From Bacillota bacterium (lineage in GTDB: Bacteria > Bacillota > Dethiobacteria > Dethiobacterales > Dethiobacteraceae): DNA of 39,843 nt. The notes under the pieces were generated by a model. It saw only the letters and a list, made by a program, of their open reading frames with translations, did not search any database and was not told the DNA's origin. The stretch spans positions 1 through 39,843 of the forward strand of contig QLUR01000026.1 in assembly GCA_018725565.1 (NCBI GenBank), read 5' to 3'. Within the stretch, counting starts at the first letter, position 1, and each line of letters opens with the position of its first letter. A program made the position numbers and the translations under genes. Below, piece after piece: positions 1-8,302 of this stretch.

Positions 1-1
1 C

Positions 2-418
2 TGCCTGGCCGGCGGCCTGTCCGCCGTGCTGGGCGGAGTTGTGCTGAGGCTGGCGGTCTTTTTCTCCACGGGCGGCGCCGGTATAGTCAGCCAATATTTC
101 TTCCTGACCCCGGCGGACCTGGCGGTAGGCACGGCTGTAACCGCCCTGTATCTGCTCCTGCTTGGCGCAGCCGGTTATCTATGCGGGATGCTTGTTCAAT
201 ACAGTAAAGCGTTCGTGGTTATCCTGCCCTCGTTATTTTTCGGCCTGCTGATTCTGGCCGGCAGGGATGCCGGAATAGGGGAAGTGTTGTTGCCGGCCAT
301 AAACTTTGTGGTGCAGGAAAGCTCACTTATCCTGCTGACGCTGAAAATAATCCTTATCGCTGCCATAATCTTCGGGGTCGCCCTGCTTCTTTCAAACCGC
401 GCGGAGGTGAGAAAATAA
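2..418 (+). CDS. Hydrophobic membrane protein, 5' end cut by window edge
   Basis: The reading frame is open to the left window edge, so the first internal GTG at 26 is probably not the true start. The visible part is almost wholly hydrophobic, with about four membrane-spanning stretches and a short basic tail ending in RAEVRK. This resembles the integral membrane subunit of a small transporter, such as an ABC-2 type permease, but no family motif is visible and I do not name one. Its TAA stop shares a base with the ATG of the next gene (TAATG), so the two are translationally coupled and probably act together. Confidence 0.6.
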   Translation, partial: CLAGGLSAVLGGVVLRLAVFFSTGGAGIVSQYFFLTPADLAVGTAVTALYLLLLGAAGYLCGMLVQYSKAFVVILPSLFFGLLILAGRDAGIGEVLLPAINFVVQESSLILLTLKIILIAAIIFGVALLLSNRAEVRK

Positions 419-1125
419 TGTCTGTTGCATTCGCCCCCTTTTTTTTGTTGCTTTTGCTCATCGCCTTGGCCTGTCTTGCCGTATATGTGGCCAGGCGGGC
501 GGATATCTACATCGGCTGGGGGAAATTGGGATGGTTATTGGCCGGGTACTTCGCCGTACTGCTCTGCTCGCCGCTGGTTTTGTGGCTGCTGCCGCCGGAT
601 GTGCTTTCCAGTCCTGTGGAGGGCGCCGCCTTGCGGAAAGCAGAGGCCGCCGCCCGGGATTTATTTCCGGCGGCTATGGCCGGGAGGCCCCAAAGCGTTG
701 ACGATGTGGGAATACTTGGGGAATGGCAATTCAGCCTGGACGGGGACAGCCTAAGAATAGCGGGAAGGCATCCATATCGGGGACTGAGTGTCTTGGTGGA
801 AAGAAAAGATGAAAATGACGGGATAATTGAAGCCACCCATTATTTCACCAGAACCATATTGGGGATGATTGACGTTTCAGCGCAAGTACGGCCGGTGGAA
901 GTCACGCTTACGGAAAACACGCTGATGATTACCGAACCTGAACAATATAGAATTGAAGTGATCAGATTCTGGCAGGATTCTATGGCGGCGCAAATCCTGG
1001 GGGACGCCGCCCGGCGGCAATTACGATTCAATGTAATTGGGGGGAACCAGCTATTGTATCTGCGCGTCCCGCAAGGCGTGCAAATAGAAGAATCAAAATA
1101 CCATCTGCAGTTTGTAAACTTATAA
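418..1125 (+). CDS. Membrane-anchored protein of unknown function
   Basis: This 235-residue protein has two N-terminal membrane segments (about residues 5-24 and 37-58). A soluble domain of about 170 residues follows, probably outside the membrane, rich in beta-type alternation towards the C-terminus. No catalytic motif or known domain was recognised. It starts at the ATG overlapping the stop of the preceding membrane gene and is most likely its operon partner. No terminator is obvious behind it. The next 240 bases hold no convincing gene on the plus strand until the DUF1858 promoter. Confidence 0.6.
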   Translation: MSVAFAPFFLLLLLIALACLAVYVARRADIYIGWGKLGWLLAGYFAVLLCSPLVLWLLPPDVLSSPVEGAALRKAEAAARDLFPAAMAGRPQSVDDVGILGEWQFSLDGDSLRIAGRHPYRGLSVLVERKDENDGIIEATHYFTRTILGMIDVSAQVRPVEVTLTENTLMITEPEQYRIEVIRFWQDSMAAQILGDAARRQLRFNVIGGNQLLYLRVPQGVQIEESKYHLQFVNL

Positions 1126-1308
1126 GCGTCCATTCCTACCCACATACCCAAGCAATCTTCATCGCTGTCTTACTCTTCACTCTGATACAACTTGCAGTCG
1201 CAGCCAGTGTATTAATTGTTCTTCAGAAATACTGCTGTCTGCAGCGCCAAGCATTAAATCAACAACCTGCCGCGTATGCGCGTCAAGCTCCGCTCCCGTA
1301 TGATTTTC

Positions 1309-1337
1309 TTGACGTTGCCGGAGAATAGGGATAAAAT
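1309..1337 (+). promoter_or_regulatory. Sigma-A type promoter for the DUF1858 gene
   Basis: A -35 TTGACG (1309-1314) and a -10 TAAAAT (1332-1337) are separated by exactly 17 bases. Transcription would begin near 1344, just ahead of the AAGGGAG ribosome site at 1354-1360 and the TTG start at 1369. The match and the fit to the downstream start are both good. Confidence 0.7.
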
Positions 1338-1368
1338 AAAGAATAAGACGAACAAGGGAGTGGGCAAA

Positions 1369-1578
1369 TTGAGTCATCACGAAAAGAAAAGTAAGATAAC
1401 CAAGGAAATGACTATTGCTGAAGCATTGCGGCAAAATCCTAAGACGGCGCAAGTTTTCATGCGCCATGGGATGCACTGTCTGGGCTGCGCCTCGGCCACC
1501 GGCGAGACACTCGCGCAGGCGGCTGCGGTCCACCGCCTGGAGCTGGACACGCTGCTGCAGCAACTAAATGAGGCTTAA
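1369..1578 (+). CDS. DUF1858 redox-disulfide domain protein
   Basis: This small cytosolic protein of 69 residues belongs to the DUF1858 family, whose members are often found beside hybrid-cluster and other redox proteins. The typical opening (TKEMTIAEALRQNPKTAQVF) and the MHCLGC motif with its pair of cysteines are present. The family role is thought to be redox or metal related, and the substrate is unknown. The TTG at 1369 is chosen because AAGGGAG lies 8 bases upstream and a good promoter lies just before that; an in-frame ATG at 1276 would lie upstream of that promoter. A strong hairpin follows the stop, so the gene is probably a single transcript. Confidence 0.8.
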   Translation: MSHHEKKSKITKEMTIAEALRQNPKTAQVFMRHGMHCLGCASATGETLAQAAAVHRLELDTLLQQLNEA

Positions 1579-2476
1579 GAAAAAATACCGCGCAAGCGGT
1601 ATTTTTAGCAATGGACAAAGGGTGGGTTTTACTTTTGTGATCTTGGCCGGCGTCCTTTGGGGCACTACCGGCACACTGACCAAATACATATTTGCTTATG
1701 GCCTTGACCCGCTGACTATGGCCGGCCTGCGCATCGGCATCAGTTTTTTGGCTTTGACTCTTTTTGCTGCGCTGTCCGGCAGCAGGATCGGCCTTAAAGG
1801 TTCGGACCTGCCCTTTTTCCTGTTGTTTGGCGTGGTCAGCGTGGCGATGTTCAACATTTTTTATTTATCAGCCATTCAGTTGACCAACGTCAGCACGGCT
1901 GTAGTACTGCTGTATACGGCACCGGCATTCAGTGTGCTGGTGGCACGCAGCGCACTGCGCGAGAAGCTCACCGCCAGGAAAACTGCCGCCGTCCTGCTGA
2001 CGATTATCGGTGTGGCCCTGATGGTGGGAGTATACCGTCCTGGTCATCTGGCGTTCAGCACAGCCGGGATATTGTCCGGCCTTGGTGCCGGCTTTACCTT
2101 TGGCATCTACAGCGTCTTTACCAAAGAAGCTCTGCGGAGAGGCTATGGCAGCCTGGAAACGGTAGTTTTGGCGCTGGGGAGCGGGCTTTTGTTTCTTGCT
2201 TTCCTGCGGCCGCCTTGGGTCTTTCTTCAGTTGGCCCAGTCACCGTTAGCATTGTGGCTGCTGGTCCTGTCGCTAGCGGTATTTTGCACGATGCTGCCCT
2301 ACGTTTTGTTTGCTGCCGGACTGCGCCACCTGGAAGCGGGGAAAGCTACGCTCTCCGCGGCCGTTGAGCCGGTGGTGGCCATCCTGCTGGCAGTAGTTTT
2401 GCTGGGCGAGACTCTGGCCGTACCGCAAATAGCCGGTGTTCTGATCGTGTTGGCAGCGATAAACATCCAATCCTGA
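1568..2476 (+). CDS. EamA/DMT-family transporter
   Basis: An inner-membrane permease of the drug/metabolite transporter superfamily with ten predicted helices in two EamA halves. Recognisable parts are the LAGVLWGTTGT first helix and the end of the second half, where LEAGKATLSAAVEPVVA precedes LLGETL. Such proteins usually export small metabolites or amino acids; the substrate cannot be told from sequence. The longest frame starts at ATG 1568, overlapping the DUF1858 gene and running through its terminator hairpin. GTG 1622 and GTG 1637 lie beyond the hairpin, and AAAGGGTGG at 1617-1625 would serve 1637. The start is therefore uncertain, and a protein about 23 residues shorter is quite possible. 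Confidence 0.85.
   Translation: MRLKKKYRASGIFSNGQRVGFTFVILAGVLWGTTGTLTKYIFAYGLDPLTMAGLRIGISFLALTLFAALSGSRIGLKGSDLPFFLLFGVVSVAMFNIFYLSAIQLTNVSTAVVLLYTAPAFSVLVARSALREKLTARKTAAVLLTIIGVALMVGVYRPGHLAFSTAGILSGLGAGFTFGIYSVFTKEALRRGYGSLETVVLALGSGLLFLAFLRPPWVFLQLAQSPLALWLLVLSLAVFCTMLPYVLFAAGLRHLEAGKATLSAAVEPVVAILLAVVLLGETLAVPQIAGVLIVLAAINIQS
1581..1606 (+). terminator. Rho-independent terminator after the DUF1858 gene
   Basis: A perfect 11-bp stem (1581-1591 with 1596-1606) has a GCAA tetraloop and ends in five T residues. It sits directly behind the DUF1858 stop but inside the longest possible reading frame of the following transporter, which bears on where that gene starts. Confidence 0.75.
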
Positions 2477-2478
2477 CG

Positions 2479-3405
2479 CTATTTGTCAGGAGTGGGCGCC
2501 GCGAACTTTCTGCGCCGGTAAAGCCGCCTGACCAGAACTGCCGCCGGCACTCCCGCGCTGGCCAGAATCAACAGGTAAGGAATTGCTGTCAGCAAGAAAA
2601 CCACGGCACTCCCTAGACCGGCGAGCAGGCTGTTGACTGAGGCTGTCAACCCGAGAAGTCCGCGCCGCCAAACACCTCTTAAGCCTGCTCCGGTAATGAC
2701 GGGGCTGGCCGCCGGCGTCTCTGTCAGGTGTACGTTAACAGTAGCGAACTCCACTTGGTCGCGCAAATAGCGAAATTCACCCGTCAGCGATTCCAGCTGG
2801 CCGCGTACCCGTTCCAGTTCTCTTTCGATATCAAGAATCTCTTTTACTGTTTTGGCCTGCTCCAGAATGGAAAGCAGGCGCTGTTCCTGCCGCTGCAGGT
2901 TGCTGATTCTGGCTTCCAGGTCGATATACTGGCGGGTAACATCACTGGTATATGTTTGTCTGGTAACCACTTTACCCAGCTTTTCAGCTTCAAGCAAGAA
3001 ACCGTCAAAGGCCGCTTCCGGCAGCCGGACCGTCACAGAAGCCCTACGCTGTTGTTCCAGGCCGCTGAAGGACGAGTTGGTAATTAAGCCTCCGGCCTCC
3101 CTGGCGAGTTGTTCAAGATTGGTCAGGACCGCCGCCAGAGCCGGCACTTCCAGTGTTACGTCAGCATTGCGAATCAGACGCTGCTTGCCCTGGGAAGGCA
3201 GGCCGCCATCGGGCGGGCGGATAATTACGCTGTTGTCAGCCTCTTTGCTGTGAAGGATTACTGGTTCCGGTGCCGCCGGAGGTCTCATCATCCGGTCTGT
3301 TCCAGCATTGTCAGCTGTTTCTTCCTGTCTGACCCGTCCGCAGCCGGCGATAAGGATGAGAACTGCCAGGATACAGATAATGATTCCTGTCTTCCGTTTC
3401 AACAT
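2479..3405 (-). CDS. DUF4349 lipoprotein
   Basis: A secreted, lipid-anchored protein of 308 residues. The N-terminus is a lipoprotein signal (MLKRKTGIIICILAVLILIA then GC). A DUF4349 domain follows (about residues 78-235), starting at RLIRNADVTLEV and including a long heptad-rich helix (about 165-215), then a C-terminal membrane helix (about 255-290) and a basic tail. Family members are cell-surface proteins of unknown role, possibly envelope related. The gene faces away from the SCIFF operon across 140 bp. A GAGGGGGC ribosome site precedes the ATG. Its stop lies 2 bp from that of the convergent EamA gene, with no clear terminator between them. Confidence 0.85.
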   Translation of the reverse strand: MLKRKTGIIICILAVLILIAGCGRVRQEETADNAGTDRMMRPPAAPEPVILHSKEADNSVIIRPPDGGLPSQGKQRLIRNADVTLEVPALAAVLTNLEQLAREAGGLITNSSFSGLEQQRRASVTVRLPEAAFDGFLLEAEKLGKVVTRQTYTSDVTRQYIDLEARISNLQRQEQRLLSILEQAKTVKEILDIERELERVRGQLESLTGEFRYLRDQVEFATVNVHLTETPAASPVITGAGLRGVWRRGLLGLTASVNSLLAGLGSAVVFLLTAIPYLLILASAGVPAAVLVRRLYRRRKFAAPTPDK

Positions 3406-3471
3406 GAAAACTGCCCCCTCTAGCTTTGTTTGTTTTCTTTGACGCAGGCGGCAGCAAAAATGTTCCGAATA

Positions 3472-3485
3472 AAAGGTGCACCTTT
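3472..3485. promoter_or_regulatory. 14-bp perfect palindrome at the SCIFF promoter
   Basis: AAAGGTGCACCTTT is a perfect palindrome overlapping the -35 element of the scfA promoter by three bases, in the gap between the divergent DUF4349 and SCIFF genes. Its position suits a repressor operator. The regulator is unknown. Confidence 0.5.
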
Positions 3486-3511
3486 ACCTGGCTAGGCCGG
3501 CATGCTATAAT
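3483..3511 (+). promoter_or_regulatory. Promoter of the SCIFF operon
   Basis: A perfect -10 TATAAT (3506-3511) is preceded by TGC, giving an extended -10. A weaker -35 TTTACC (3483-3488) lies 17 bases upstream. GGGAGGAG at 3531-3538 then leads to the TTG start at 3546. Confidence 0.7.
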
Positions 3512-3545
3512 TCAGCTGTAACTGATTACAGGGAGGAGTATTTTT

Positions 3546-3704
3546 TTGTCCGGTAAACATATTATTACTCTTAATCCCCTGGCGGCTGCTGAAGCTGTGC
3601 ATACCGGCTGCGGAGAGTGTCCCGCATCCTGCCAGTCGGCCTGCAAGACTTCCTGCACGGTTGGCAATCAGGTATGTCTGAACAAAGCGGAAGCAAAAAA
3701 GTAG
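3546..3704 (+). CDS. scfA: SCIFF peptide precursor (six cysteines in forty-five residues)
   Basis: This 52-residue precursor is the substrate of the adjacent radical-SAM enzyme, which installs a thioether cross-link from cysteine to a neighbouring residue. The family signature is plain: KHIITLNP near the start, then CQSACKTSCTVGNQVC. Six cysteines lie at residues 22, 25, 29, 33, 37 and 44. The start is a TTG, 7 bases after a strong GGGAGGAG site. SCIFF is nearly universal in Clostridia, yet its function is unsettled. The stop codon lies inside a terminator-like hairpin that separates it from the maturase gene. Confidence 0.95.
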   Translation: MSGKHIITLNPLAAAEAVHTGCGECPASCQSACKTSCTVGNQVCLNKAEAKK

Positions 3705-3723
3705 TCGCTGACTACTTTTTTGC
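3693..3723 (+). terminator. Terminator/attenuator between scfA and scfB
   Basis: A perfect 14-bp stem (3693-3706 with 3710-3723) has a 3-base loop and carries six T residues in its 3' arm. It overlaps the scfA stop codon. Partial read-through here would yield far more peptide mRNA than enzyme mRNA, the usual need in peptide/maturase pairs. Confidence 0.75.
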
Positions 3724-3754
3724 TTTGGGGTGAACCTGGGCGGAGGGAAATAAT

Positions 3755-5104
3755 TTGGTTCACACTTTTATGTTGCACGGGCTCATGCTGGCGCTGGATG
3801 TGGAAAGCGGCGCGGTACATGTCTTGGACGAACCCGCTTTTTTTGCTGTACGGGAAATCACCGGCGGCCAGGCGGATAGTGAAGTCTGGGCCAGGTTGGC
3901 AAGCCGGCACGGTGCCGTCACGGCGGGGGAGGTAATGGCGGAGATTAACGGTCTCCGTAATGGCGGTTTACTGTTCAGCAAGCAAAAGCCGTCTGACGTT
4001 GCCCCGGACGGGGTGGTAAAGGCGCTCTGCCTGCACCTGGCCCATGATTGCAATCTGCGCTGCCGCTACTGTTTTGCCGGCGGAGGCGCTTTTGGCGGCG
4101 ACCGCAGCCAGATGTCTGCCGAAGTCGCGCTCCGGGCGGTTGATTTCCTGCTGTCCGCGAGTGGCGGGCGGCGTCATTGTGAAATTGACTTTTTTGGCGG
4201 TGAGCCGCTGCTTAATTTTAAAGTCCTGCAGGAGGCGGTGGCTTACGGGCTGTCGCGGGCGAAAGGGCTTGGCAAAGAATTAAAGTTTACCGTCACAACG
4301 AACGCTTTTTTTCTGCCGCCTGCGGTACAGGAGTACCTGAACTCTGAGAACGTAAGTATTGTCCTGTCGCTGGACGGGCGCCGGGAGGTGCATGACCGGA
4401 TGCGCCGTCAGCCGGACGGCGCCGGCAGCTTCCAGCAGGTGCTGGATAATTGCCGTTCATTGGTGGCCGGCCGCGGAGGAGACAATTACTACCTGCGCGG
4501 CACTTACACCCGCTGCAACCTGGATTTCAGCAACGATGTTCTGGCGATGGTTGACGAGGGCTTCACCCGTATTTCGCTGGAACCGGCGGTGTTGCCGGAC
4601 CACTCGCCTGAAGCGCTGCAGTTTTCCGACTTGCCGCGGCTGGAACGGGAATATGAGCGGCTGGCGGAGCTGCTGTGGCAGATGGAGCAGGCCGGCCGGC
4701 GGGTTCATTTTTTTCACTTTGAACTGGATTTGCACCAGGGGCCGTGTACAAAGAAGCGGGCGCAGGGCTGCGGCGCGGGCACCTCATACCTGGCGGTGAC
4801 GCCGGACGGCGGCCTGTACCCCTGTCACCAGTTTGCGGGCTTGGAGCAATTCAGGGCGGGAGATGTTTTTTCGGGGCCGGACGGCGCAGTACTCAGGCAG
4901 TTTCAGGCGCCGGACACTTTGGTAAAAGAGGAGTGCCGCATATGCTTTGCCAGGGGTTTCTGCGGAGGAGGCTGCCACGCCAGTGCCTGGCTGATTAACG
5001 GCGACCTGCTTTTGCCATATGGACTGGGCTGCGCGTTGCACCGCAAGCGTGTGGAATGCGCTCTCTATCTCCAGGCCAGGAGGCTGAGCAGAGCGAAAGA
5101 ATGA
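3755..5104 (+). CDS. scfB: SCIFF maturase, radical SAM/SPASM protein
   Basis: This cytosolic iron-sulfur enzyme of 449 residues forms a thioether link in the SCIFF peptide. The N-terminal peptide-recognition part (about 1-85, opening MVHTFMLHG) precedes the radical-SAM CxxxCxxC at C99, C103 and C106. The C-terminal SPASM domain carries many cysteines for auxiliary clusters, including GPCTKKRAQGCGAG, YPCHQF and CRICFARGFCGGGC. The start TTG at 3755 follows GGAGGGA by 6 bases and gives the family-typical N-terminus. It directly follows its substrate gene, with rarA only 12 bp downstream, so all three are probably co-transcribed. Confidence 0.95.
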   Translation: MVHTFMLHGLMLALDVESGAVHVLDEPAFFAVREITGGQADSEVWARLASRHGAVTAGEVMAEINGLRNGGLLFSKQKPSDVAPDGVVKALCLHLAHDCNLRCRYCFAGGGAFGGDRSQMSAEVALRAVDFLLSASGGRRHCEIDFFGGEPLLNFKVLQEAVAYGLSRAKGLGKELKFTVTTNAFFLPPAVQEYLNSENVSIVLSLDGRREVHDRMRRQPDGAGSFQQVLDNCRSLVAGRGGDNYYLRGTYTRCNLDFSNDVLAMVDEGFTRISLEPAVLPDHSPEALQFSDLPRLEREYERLAELLWQMEQAGRRVHFFHFELDLHQGPCTKKRAQGCGAGTSYLAVTPDGGLYPCHQFAGLEQFRAGDVFSGPDGAVLRQFQAPDTLVKEECRICFARGFCGGGCHASAWLINGDLLLPYGLGCALHRKRVECALYLQARRLSRAKE

Positions 5105-5116
5105 GGTGAACTTCCG

Positions 5117-6451
5117 ATGGATATTTTTACCCGGCTGGAAGAGGAGGCGCTCTGGAAGCACGGGCCTTTGGCCCTGCGCTTGCGGCCGCTGGACTTGGAC
5201 AAGTTTGTGGGACAGGAGCACCTGGTTGGAGAGGGAAGGCCGCTCAGGCGCCTGATTGAAAGTGACCGGCTGTCTTCATTGCTCTTTTTCGGTCCGCCGG
5301 GTACGGGCAAAACAACTTTCGCTGAAATCATCGCTTTAAAAACCAAGGCTGATTTTATCCGCGTGAACGCCACCTCCTCCAGTGTGGCCGAACTGCGTAA
5401 AGTAATGGACAGAGCAAGAAACCGTCTTGCCGGAGAAGGCGTGAGAACTGTACTTTTTATCGATGAAATTCACCGGTTCAACAAATCCCAGCAGGATACG
5501 CTGCTGCCAGCGGTGGAAAAAGGGCTTGTGGTGCTCGTTGGCGCAACTACAGAAAATCCTTATTTTACCGTTAACGCACCCCTGTTGTCCAGAATGCGGG
5601 TTTTCCCCTTTTACCCACTGGCCGAGAAAGATATCCGCCTGTTGTTGGAACGGGCGCTTGCTTCCGGTATTGAAAGCGGGCTGGTTTTGACTGAAGAAGC
5701 TATGCTGCACCTGGTGCAGATGGCTAACGGCGACGCCCGTGCGGCTCTTAACGCTCTGGAACTGGCGGCGGTGATGGCTCCTGTTGGTGCGGCGGGGGAG
5801 CGGGTGGTGGACAGGCAGACTGCCGAGGAGGCTGTCTTGCGCCGGGCAGTTGTTTACGACAGGGACGGCGATGCTCATTATGACGTTATTTCGGCGTTTA
5901 TCAAATCAATCAGAGGCTCAGATCCTGATGCGGCGCTATTTTGGCTGGCCAGGATGCTTGAAGCAGGCGAGGACCCGCTGTTTATTGCCAGGCGGCTGGT
6001 TATTTCCGCCAGTGAGGATATCGGAAACGCTGACCCGCACGGTTTGCTGGTGGCGGTTGCTGCCTCGCAGGCTGTCCAGATGATCGGGATGCCGGAGGGG
6101 CGCATTACTCTGGCGCAGGCTGCCTGTTATCTTGCATCTGCTCCTAAGAGCAATGCAGTTTATCTGGCCATTGAGGAGGCGCTGGAGGAGGTCAGGAAAA
6201 GACCCGGCGCCCTGGTGCCCGTCCACTTGCGCGACTCCGCCTATCCGGGAGCGGGTAAGCTCGGACACGGCGCAGGCTACCAGTATCCGCATGATTTTCC
6301 GGGAAATTTTGTTGCTCAGGGATACCTGCCTGAAGGCATGCCCAGGCCCGCTTTTTATCGTCCCGGAAAGAACGGCTATGAGCGTGCAATTTCCGAGCGG
6401 ATGGCGTGCTGGGAAGCTTTACGGAAGGGAAATACCGGATCTGAAGGTTGA
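5117..6451 (+). CDS. rarA: Replication-associated recombination protein RarA (MgsA), AAA+ ATPase
   Basis: A 444-residue clamp-loader-like AAA+ ATPase acting at stalled replication forks. Visible parts are Walker A GPPGTGKT (59-66), Walker B LFIDEIHRFNK (about 113-123), sensor 1 VGATTENPYF, and the C-terminal MgsA tetramerisation region with SEDIGNADP and the HLRDSAYPGAGKLGHG signature. Length matches the family. The ATG follows a GAGGTGAA site 12 bp after scfB, so it lies within the SCIFF transcript. That arrangement may be incidental. Confidence 0.95.
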   Translation: MDIFTRLEEEALWKHGPLALRLRPLDLDKFVGQEHLVGEGRPLRRLIESDRLSSLLFFGPPGTGKTTFAEIIALKTKADFIRVNATSSSVAELRKVMDRARNRLAGEGVRTVLFIDEIHRFNKSQQDTLLPAVEKGLVVLVGATTENPYFTVNAPLLSRMRVFPFYPLAEKDIRLLLERALASGIESGLVLTEEAMLHLVQMANGDARAALNALELAAVMAPVGAAGERVVDRQTAEEAVLRRAVVYDRDGDAHYDVISAFIKSIRGSDPDAALFWLARMLEAGEDPLFIARRLVISASEDIGNADPHGLLVAVAASQAVQMIGMPEGRITLAQAACYLASAPKSNAVYLAIEEALEEVRKRPGALVPVHLRDSAYPGAGKLGHGAGYQYPHDFPGNFVAQGYLPEGMPRPAFYRPGKNGYERAISERMACWEALRKGNTGSEG

Positions 6452-6465
6452 ATGAGCTTATTGGC

Positions 6466-6471
6466 TATAAT
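6466..6471 (+). promoter_or_regulatory. Possible -10 element upstream of mnmA
   Basis: TATAAT matches the consensus exactly and lies 36 bp before the mnmA start, in a 55-bp gap. No convincing -35 element is present at 16-18 bases, so this is only a candidate. Confidence 0.35.
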
Positions 6472-6506
6472 AACGGGTAACCGTCTTTTGCCGGAGGACC
6501 TTAAAG

Positions 6507-7622
6507 ATGGAAAGGAACAAGCGCGTACTGGTGGCGATGAGTGGCGGTGTGGACAGCGCCCTGGCGGCTGCTTTGCTCAAACAGCAGGGTTTTGAAGTAA
6601 TCGGCGTGACCATGCGGCTGTGGACGCCGCAGGGCTTTGAAGACGATGCGCGGCATGAGGGACGTGGTTGCTGCTCTCTTTCCGCGGCTGAAGACGCGCG
6701 CCGGGTGGCGGATAAGTTGGCAATTCCCTACTACGTTCTTAACTTTAAAGAAGCGTTCAGGGGAAAAGTGGTGGACTACTTTATCAACGAGTACCGACGC
6801 GGGAGGACACCTAATCCTTGCATCGCCTGCAACCGCTGGCTTAAATTTGACTTGCTGCTTATAAAAGCGCTGCAGCTCGGCTGCCGGTACCTGGCTACCG
6901 GACATTACGCCAGGGTAAGGTTTGATTCGCTCAAAAACCGCTGGCTGCTGTCCAAAGCGGTCGACACGGCCAAGGACCAGACCTATGCCCTTTACAGTCT
7001 GACGCAGGAACAGCTGGCCCATACCCTTTTCCCCCTGGGTGATTACCGCAAGGAGGAGGTGCGGGCGCTGGCGGCCGGCCTTGGCTTGGGTGTGGCCGGC
7101 AAACCGGACAGCCAGGAGGTTTGCTTTATCCCTGACGATGATTACAGGCGCTTTTTGCGGGAAGACGCCGGTATGGAAACGAACCCCGGCCCAATTTATG
7201 ACCAAACCGGCCGGCAGGTCGGAGTTCACCAGGGATTGCCCTATTACACTGTTGGCCAGCGCAGGGGACTTGGTCTGGCGACAGGCAGACCGTTGTACGT
7301 TGCGGAGCTCGACGTCGCCCGCAACGCGCTTATCGTAGGCGGGGAACGGGATGTTTTTGCCGGCGGCTTGCTGGCGGAAGACCTTAACCTGATTGCGCTG
7401 CAGCGCCTTGAAGGAGAGGTGCGCACAAACGCCAGGGTGCGTTACCATGGGCCTGAGGCCGCCGGGACGCTTTCACTGCTGGCGAACGGGCAGGTACGCT
7501 TTGATTTTGATGTGCCGGAGCGTGCCGTAACTCCGGGGCAGGCGGTAGTATTTTATGACGGCGATTTGGTGGCCGGCGGCGCCGTGATAGAGAAAGCGCT
7601 GGCAGTGCGGGAAAAGTCATGA
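6507..7622 (+). CDS. mnmA: tRNA 2-thiouridylase MnmA (TrmU)
   Basis: This enzyme makes 2-thiouridine at tRNA wobble position 34, using ATP and a persulfide donor. The PP-loop SGGVDSA is at residues 12-18. The two catalytic cysteines are C105 in TPNPCIACN and C206 in SQEVCFIPD. The central YTVGQRRGLG and a C-terminal beta domain complete the usual fold, and 371 residues is normal. The ATG follows CCGGAGGACC. The gene overlaps the next by 4 bases (ATGA) and heads an RNA-modification / cinA operon. A persulfide supplier is not adjacent; the desulfurase-like gene at 24,052 is of a different branch. Confidence 0.96.
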   Translation: MERNKRVLVAMSGGVDSALAAALLKQQGFEVIGVTMRLWTPQGFEDDARHEGRGCCSLSAAEDARRVADKLAIPYYVLNFKEAFRGKVVDYFINEYRRGRTPNPCIACNRWLKFDLLLIKALQLGCRYLATGHYARVRFDSLKNRWLLSKAVDTAKDQTYALYSLTQEQLAHTLFPLGDYRKEEVRALAAGLGLGVAGKPDSQEVCFIPDDDYRRFLREDAGMETNPGPIYDQTGRQVGVHQGLPYYTVGQRRGLGLATGRPLYVAELDVARNALIVGGERDVFAGGLLAEDLNLIALQRLEGEVRTNARVRYHGPEAAGTLSLLANGQVRFDFDVPERAVTPGQAVVFYDGDLVAGGAVIEKALAVREKS

Positions 7623-8302
7623 ACAGCAAAATCAGGCTTATTTTTGAAGATAACCATCTCCTGGTGGCGGAGAAGCCGGTGAACCTGCTTTCACAGCCGG
7701 ACAGGACAGGAGATCCCGACGTGCTTTCGCTGTTAAAGGAGGATATTAAGAGAAGGCACCACAAGCCGGGCAATGTTTACCTGGGTCTGGTGCAAAGGCT
7801 GGACCGGCCGGCGGGAGGGCTGATGGTTTTTGCTCGCACCTCCAAAGCTGCCGCACGGCTCTCCGCTCAGCTGCGGGACAGGACTTTTCTCAAAACCTAT
7901 CTGGCTGTGGTCCGCGGCTGCCCCAGCCCGCCGGAAAGGCGTTTAAGACACTTCCTGGCCAAGGACAGTGCTGACAACAGAGTATTTTGCGCGGTGGCCG
8001 GCAAGGAGGCGGAGCTTGATTACCGCCTGGTGGAATGCCGGCAGGATTTAAGTCTGGTCAGCATCAGACTGCATACCGGCCGCTCCCATCAGATCAGGGT
8101 GCAGATGTCGCTGGCCGGGTACCCTCTGTATGGCGATCAGAAATATGGCAGTAAAGTCAATAAGCCGGGTGAACAGTTGGCACTTTGGGCGGCCGGGGTA
8201 ACTTTTGCTCACCCGGTAAGGGATGAACCGCTGACTTTTAAATCAACGCCTCCGGCAATTTATCCCTGGTGCCTGTTTAACTTGTTGGGAGGGGAACAAT
8301 GA
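7619..8302 (+). CDS. RluA-family pseudouridine synthase
   Basis: A cytosolic enzyme converting uridine to pseudouridine in rRNA or tRNA. The motif VQRLDRPAGGLMVF contains the catalytic aspartate (D62), and GRSHQIRVQM is the second family motif. At 227 residues it lacks an N-terminal S4 domain, as in the short RluA-like proteins of Firmicutes. The target uridine cannot be deduced. It overlaps mnmA and cinA by 4 bases on each side, which implies coupled translation. Confidence 0.92.
   Translation: MNSKIRLIFEDNHLLVAEKPVNLLSQPDRTGDPDVLSLLKEDIKRRHHKPGNVYLGLVQRLDRPAGGLMVFARTSKAAARLSAQLRDRTFLKTYLAVVRGCPSPPERRLRHFLAKDSADNRVFCAVAGKEAELDYRLVECRQDLSLVSIRLHTGRSHQIRVQMSLAGYPLYGDQKYGSKVNKPGEQLALWAAGVTFAHPVRDEPLTFKSTPPAIYPWCLFNLLGGEQ

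Noticed and set aside
1177-1563. Minus-strand frame of 128 codons opposite the DUF1858 gene
   Set aside because: It overlaps a well-supported gene and its promoter, has no good ribosome site and no family match. The last 40 codons look somewhat protein-like but not enough to claim a gene.
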